Position numbers and translations under genes: made by a program. The notes under the pieces are model-generated. The model saw nothing but the letters and a program-made list of their open reading frames with translations. It did not search any database and had not been told where the DNA came from. Of a DNA stretch of 64,000 bases, positions 60,441 to 64,000 are shown one piece after another (the first letter of the stretch is position 1; every line of letters begins with the position of its first letter). Source of the stretch: Nitrospirota bacterium (lineage in GTDB: Bacteria > Nitrospirota > Thermodesulfovibrionia > Thermodesulfovibrionales > UBA1546); assembly GCA_009773185.1 (NCBI GenBank), contig WPIF01000006.1, positions 103,260-167,259 on the forward strand. Direction: 5' to 3'.

Positions 60441-63437
60441 ATGCTAAAAAATATAAAACATATTGGTTTTTCTGCTATTGTCTTTATCCTGTTTAATGCG
60501 TTACAGACAGGAGCTGAAGAAAGCCGGAACAGTGCTTGCCCGGTTAACTCTCTCTCTATTTCATTTGATGTTAAGAACAATCTTCTGAAAGGCCGTGAAG
60601 TTATAACCCTGCCTGATGACAGGGAAGCGGCCGTTTATACCGGGAATCTGAAAATCCTGTCAATAGATCTTAATGGAAACCCCATGGATTACATAATAAA
60701 AGACGGCCAGTTTAAGGTAACAGGAAAGGGCATTCTTGAGATAAATTATGAGGGTGTTTTTAAGGGAGACTCCCCTAAAAAGAACCCTGAAAATACCGGT
60801 GTTGTTTCAACCGGGATTGTAAGTGATAAAGGGATATCTCTTACAGATAACTGGTATCCTTCAATAAAGGAGCTTGCTTATTATAAACTTGTTGCTGTTG
60901 TCCCTGAGAATTTTCTTGCAGTGTCTGAGGCTGACGAAATTACCTTCAGAAATGTGCCTTTTGGCAGGGAATATACCTTTAATATGGGGCATCCTTTAAA
61001 CGGGATAAACTTTATTGCCGGCAATTACAAAGAAAAAAAGGACAGCGCTAACGGTATAGACATCTATACCTATTTTTTCGGGGAGGATGCCGCTCTTGCT
61101 GATAAATATATTGAATACACCAGGAAATATCTCAAGTTTTATGACGGCCTCCTGACACCTTATCCGTATAAGCGATTTTCCATTGTCGAAAACATTTTTT
61201 CAACCGGATATTCCATGCCTGCCTATACACTCTTGGGAAAAGATGTAATACGCCTGCCTTTTATTCCGGAAACGTCTTTGGGGCATGAGATTGCGCATCA
61301 ATGGTTCGGCAATTATGCATACGCAGATTTTCAGAAAGGCAACTGGCTTGAGGCAATCACGACCTATCTTTCAGACCATCTTTACGAGGAACAGAAAGGA
61401 AAGGGCTGGGAGTACAGGAAAAACATTTTGCTTAATTTTCAGGGTTATGTTACATCAGATAAAGATTTTCCCCTTAAGGATTTTTCCGGCAGGACTGACT
61501 TTGCCACAATGGCGATAGGCTATGGAAAAGGCGCCATGCTGTTTCATATGCTCAAAGGCCTGACAGGGGAAGAGATATTTTATAAATCATTGAGAAGGCT
61601 TATTAATGAAAATAAATTTAAGATTGCGTCCTGGACGGATATACAAAAAGCGTTTGAGCAGGAATCAGGGAAGGACCTTGACTGGTTTTTCAGCCAGTGG
61701 CTGAACAGGAAAGGTGTTCCTTCTTTAAAAATTAACGATCCAAGAGAACGTGTCTTAAAAGGTGAACCTCTTGTCTCTTTTGAACTCCTGCAGGAAGGCA
61801 GTGAATACAAATTTACACTGCCAATAAAAATTACCGCTGAACAGGGTGAAGTTAAAGAGTTGATGCAGGTTGAGAAGGGAAAACAATATTTCAGTTTACC
61901 CACCAATGAAAATCCTGAACATCTTGTTGTTGACGAAAACTACGACATAATGAGAAAACTTTCATATGACGAATTCCCGCCTGTAATTGCAAGGCTTGTC
62001 GGAGACGAAAACCGGATAATAGTTTACAGGGAGGAAGAAAAAGATAAATATTCAACTCTTATAGAAACCTTAAAGGAAGAAGGATTTTCAGTCAAAGAAG
62101 AAAAAGAATTAAAAGATGAGGATATTAAAAAATCGTCTCTTCTGGCCCTTGGTTTTGAAAGTCAGGTTCTAAAGCGGCTTTTTGGAAAGATTGATAAACC
62201 GGACTCAGGATTCGTTCTCATTGTCAGAAATAACCCCCTTAATACCTCAAAGGTTGTGGCGTATGCCAGCGGAGATTCTAAAGAGGAGGTTGACCCTGTT
62301 GTAAATAAGATATTGCATTACGGCAAATATTCTGTCATCCGCTTTGAAAAAGGCCGGAATGTGGAAAAAGATATAACTGAAACAAACCGGGGTATGAAAT
62401 TCAGCCTGAGCGAACCGGTACAGGGAATCGAGCCTAAAAAAACACTGAACCTCCAGCAGATAATAGATAATGTCAGTGACAAGCCGATAATTTTTGTGGG
62501 AGAGAGGCACAGCTATTACGAAGACCACAAGGTGGAACTTGCCGTAATTATGGAGCTTTATAAAAAAGGAAAAAAATTCGCCATTGGCATGGAGATGTTT
62601 CAACGGCCCTTCCAGAAGGCAATAGATGATTACATATCGGGGGCTATCAATGAAAAGGATTTTTTGAAGAAGACGGAGTATTTTAAAAGATGGAATATTG
62701 ATTTTAATTTATACAGGGAGATCATAGAGTTTGCAAAAGCAAAGAGCATTCCTATTGTAGCCCTTAACCTGAAGGCTGAATTGATGAAAAAGACAGAACA
62801 ATCCGGACTTGACGGACTGTCAGAAGAAGAAAGAAAAGAAGTTCCGCAGGACATGGATATGTCGGATGAGTCTTACAGGCAGAGGTTGAGGGAAGTATTT
62901 GAAACCCATCCATCAGGAAGCTCATTCGATTATTTTTATCAGTCGCAGATACTATGGGACGAAACCATGGCGCATTCGATAGCTGAATTTCTGAAGGAGC
63001 GGCCTGATTACCAGGTGGTTGTGCTTGCAGGGGGCCAGCATATAATGTATGAATCAGGCATACCGCAGAGGGTAAACAGACTTACAGGAAAGAAATATGC
63101 CACGCTTGTCACCGGAGATATTGATTATAATATAGGTGATTATGTGCTTTTTCCGGACTCTCTCAAACCGCCTTTCAGCGCCAGGCTGGGGATTGTACTC
63201 AAAAAAGATGAAGACGGCGTGTTCATTGACGATTTTTCAAAAGACAGCGCAGCTTTAAAGTCCGGGATTAAAAAAGGGGACATAATCCTTTCAGTGGATG
63301 ATTGGAAAGTAGAAACTGTTGAAGATGTCCGTATCGCCCTTTTTGATAAAAACCCCGGAGATAGCGTGAAGGTTAAGATTGTCAGGAAGAGATTTTTATT
63401 GGGAGATAAGGAACTCGAATTCGAGATTGCGCTCTAA
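60441..63437 (+). CDS. M1-type metallopeptidase fused to ChaN-like and PDZ domains
   Basis: A 998-residue protein with a signal-like N-terminus (IGFSAIVFILFNALQTGAE). It has an M1 aminopeptidase-like half (about residues 120-440) with zinc motif HEIAHQWFGNYA and the Glu of NWLEAITTYL, a linker with beta sandwich (450-640), a ChaN/DUF399 domain (about 665-895, FVGERHSYYEDHKV, GMEMFQRPFQ, VVLAGGQHIMYESG) and a PDZ domain at the end (FSKDSAALKSGIKKGDIILS). ChaN proteins bind heme and are iron-regulated. It lies 16 bases after the ABC ATPase, so the three share a transcript and probably act in the cell envelope. Confidence 0.88.
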   Translation: MLKNIKHIGFSAIVFILFNALQTGAEESRNSACPVNSLSISFDVKNNLLKGREVITLPDDREAAVYTGNLKILSIDLNGNPMDYIIKDGQFKVTGKGILEINYEGVFKGDSPKKNPENTGVVSTGIVSDKGISLTDNWYPSIKELAYYKLVAVVPENFLAVSEADEITFRNVPFGREYTFNMGHPLNGINFIAGNYKEKKDSANGIDIYTYFFGEDAALADKYIEYTRKYLKFYDGLLTPYPYKRFSIVENIFSTGYSMPAYTLLGKDVIRLPFIPETSLGHEIAHQWFGNYAYADFQKGNWLEAITTYLSDHLYEEQKGKGWEYRKNILLNFQGYVTSDKDFPLKDFSGRTDFATMAIGYGKGAMLFHMLKGLTGEEIFYKSLRRLINENKFKIASWTDIQKAFEQESGKDLDWFFSQWLNRKGVPSLKINDPRERVLKGEPLVSFELLQEGSEYKFTLPIKITAEQGEVKELMQVEKGKQYFSLPTNENPEHLVVDENYDIMRKLSYDEFPPVIARLVGDENRIIVYREEEKDKYSTLIETLKEEGFSVKEEKELKDEDIKKSSLLALGFESQVLKRLFGKIDKPDSGFVLIVRNNPLNTSKVVAYASGDSKEEVDPVVNKILHYGKYSVIRFEKGRNVEKDITETNRGMKFSLSEPVQGIEPKKTLNLQQIIDNVSDKPIIFVGERHSYYEDHKVELAVIMELYKKGKKFAIGMEMFQRPFQKAIDDYISGAINEKDFLKKTEYFKRWNIDFNLYREIIEFAKAKSIPIVALNLKAELMKKTEQSGLDGLSEEERKEVPQDMDMSDESYRQRLREVFETHPSGSSFDYFYQSQILWDETMAHSIAEFLKERPDYQVVVLAGGQHIMYESGIPQRVNRLTGKKYATLVTGDIDYNIGDYVLFPDSLKPPFSARLGIVLKKDEDGVFIDDFSKDSAALKSGIKKGDIILSVDDWKVETVEDVRIALFDKNPGDSVKVKIVRKRFLLGDKELEFEIAL

Positions 63438-63871
63438 AAAAGCTTTTCGCCTTTTCCTATATCATCGGTTTTAATTATAAAATTATTGCTTTCGGCTTTG
63501 CTTTTAAGAAGGATAGGGCTGCAGTCCTTGTTTTCCCATACCTCTTCCGCAAGCCCGAACTTCAGGCTGCATTCATTGCATACCAAGTCTTTGCCTTCTA
63601 CGCGGTAGCCTTTTTTCTTTTTATAGCAGATATAACAGGCGTCAAAATATGACGAAAGTTTTCCTGTCCCGTCAGTCCTTATAAAGAAGTTTATGCGCTT
63701 GCCTGATTTTTTATAGGTATAAAAATGCACCTTCCCGTCATTGACCTCGCTTACAGGTATAGATATGACTCCTTCTTTTGCTGTTATAACTTTATGCTCC
63801 TTTGGCAGATTGCTGCATGCAACAGAAAGGATTAAGACCAAGATGAGAGTTAAAAAACGATACCCCTGCAT
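63434..63871 (-). CDS. DUF2318 lipoprotein
   Basis: A 145-residue lipoprotein with lipobox LSVAC at residues 16-20. The DUF2318 core has two Cys pairs in FDACYICYKKKKGY and LVCNECSLKF, likely to bind iron. In many bacteria a DUF2318 protein with an FtsX-like permease and ATPase forms an iron-uptake module; here they are convergent and overlap by 4 bases with the fusion protein. Confidence 0.88.
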   Translation of the reverse strand: MQGYRFLTLILVLILSVACSNLPKEHKVITAKEGVISIPVSEVNDGKVHFYTYKKSGKRINFFIRTDGTGKLSSYFDACYICYKKKKGYRVEGKDLVCNECSLKFGLAEEVWENKDCSPILLKSKAESNNFIIKTDDIGKGEKLF

Positions 63872-63925
63872 GATTTATTATAACAGACTACAGAAGTTCC
63901 TTACCAGTTGCCTCATAATAAAATG

Positions 63926-64000
63926 TTACCGAAGGCTCGTTGACTCAACGTGTTTTTTATAATACAGAGAGAAGATTTTTTTCAGCTTCTCTTCCATGCC
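63926..64000 (-). CDS. C-terminal end of a gene cut by the window edge
   Basis: An open frame from the window end reads GMEEKLKKIFSLYYKKHVES then TSLR and a TAA stop. It could be the tail of a gene that starts beyond the window. There is too little to name it. Confidence 0.35.
   Translation of the reverse strand, partial: GMEEKLKKIFSLYYKKHVESTSLR

Overview
The window looks like a chromosome segment from a Gram-negative anaerobe that respires sulfur compounds. Gram-negative features are an LPS-export set (lptC-lptA-lptB) and an MtrB-type outer-membrane barrel. Sulfur respiration is shown by dsrA, dsrB, dsrD and a dsrN-like amidase, with a TusA-type sulfur carrier just upstream, plus a separate YeiH/rhodanese group. 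The mix of dsrABD, a Hyd-2-like [NiFe] hydrogenase, an MtrA/MtrB conduit and inositol-lipid genes fits Nitrospirota (Thermodesulfovibrionia-like), with a deltaproteobacterial-type lineage as the alternative. This placement is inference from gene content. UGA is used as an ordinary stop by several genes (for example def and the hydrogenase cytochrome b), so the code is standard.

Layout. 1-2.1 kb: an NtrC-type two-component pair on the minus strand, with the kinase cut by the window edge. 2.2-12.3 kb: gyrA, a PASTA protein, rpe, a TPR protein, pgsA, a DUF512 radical-SAM protein and aroE; a small accessory islet (YhcG-type nuclease plus SIR2-like protein) sits between the PASTA gene and rpe. 12.3-19.4 kb: tRNA-Gly, then lptC-lptA-lptB-rpoN-hpf-rapZ, def-fmt and a DUF116 gene. 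19.4-25.6 kb: the sulfite-reductase region. 25.7-37 kb: kup, a UbiD-family decarboxylase, ihfA, a MerR regulator, tRNA-Pro, inositol phosphate synthase with a phosphatidyltransferase, TerC, and a secreted or membrane sulfur group. 37-41 kb: moxR-DUF58-transglutaminase. 41-46.5 kb: a hybrid histidine kinase with two GGDEF proteins. 46.6-49.2 kb: mutS. 49.5-53.8 kb: a [NiFe] hydrogenase operon. 54-58.5 kb: a decaheme cytochrome, an outer-membrane barrel and a monoheme beta-propeller-like cytochrome. 58.5-64 kb: an FtsX/LolD-type ABC transporter, a peptidase-ChaN-PDZ fusion and a DUF2318 lipoprotein.

The standout is the hydrogenase large subunit. Read conventionally it looks like a gene broken by two stop codons. 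The two in-frame UGAs fall exactly on the two cysteine codons of the N-terminal nickel-binding CxxC motif, and a perfect 7-bp hairpin with a GU-containing loop lies just downstream, where a bacterial SECIS belongs. I read it as a 569-residue selenoprotein with selenocysteine at residues 60 and 63. The C-terminal nickel motif keeps both cysteines, which is the reverse of classical [NiFeSe] enzymes. The partner small subunit has Asn in place of one proximal-cluster cysteine.

A second theme is small dispersed repeats. Several have inserted in frame into conserved enzymes (AroE, the DUF512 protein, the UbiD-family protein, the DsrN-like protein) or at gene starts (rapZ), and two MITE-like elements with inverted ends interrupt the def-fmt and moxR-DUF58 gene pairs. 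A third is a recurring promoter arrangement in which a -10 hexamer ends five or six bases before the start codon (lptC, def, the SGNH hydrolase gene, mutS, moxR), which predicts leaderless transcripts.
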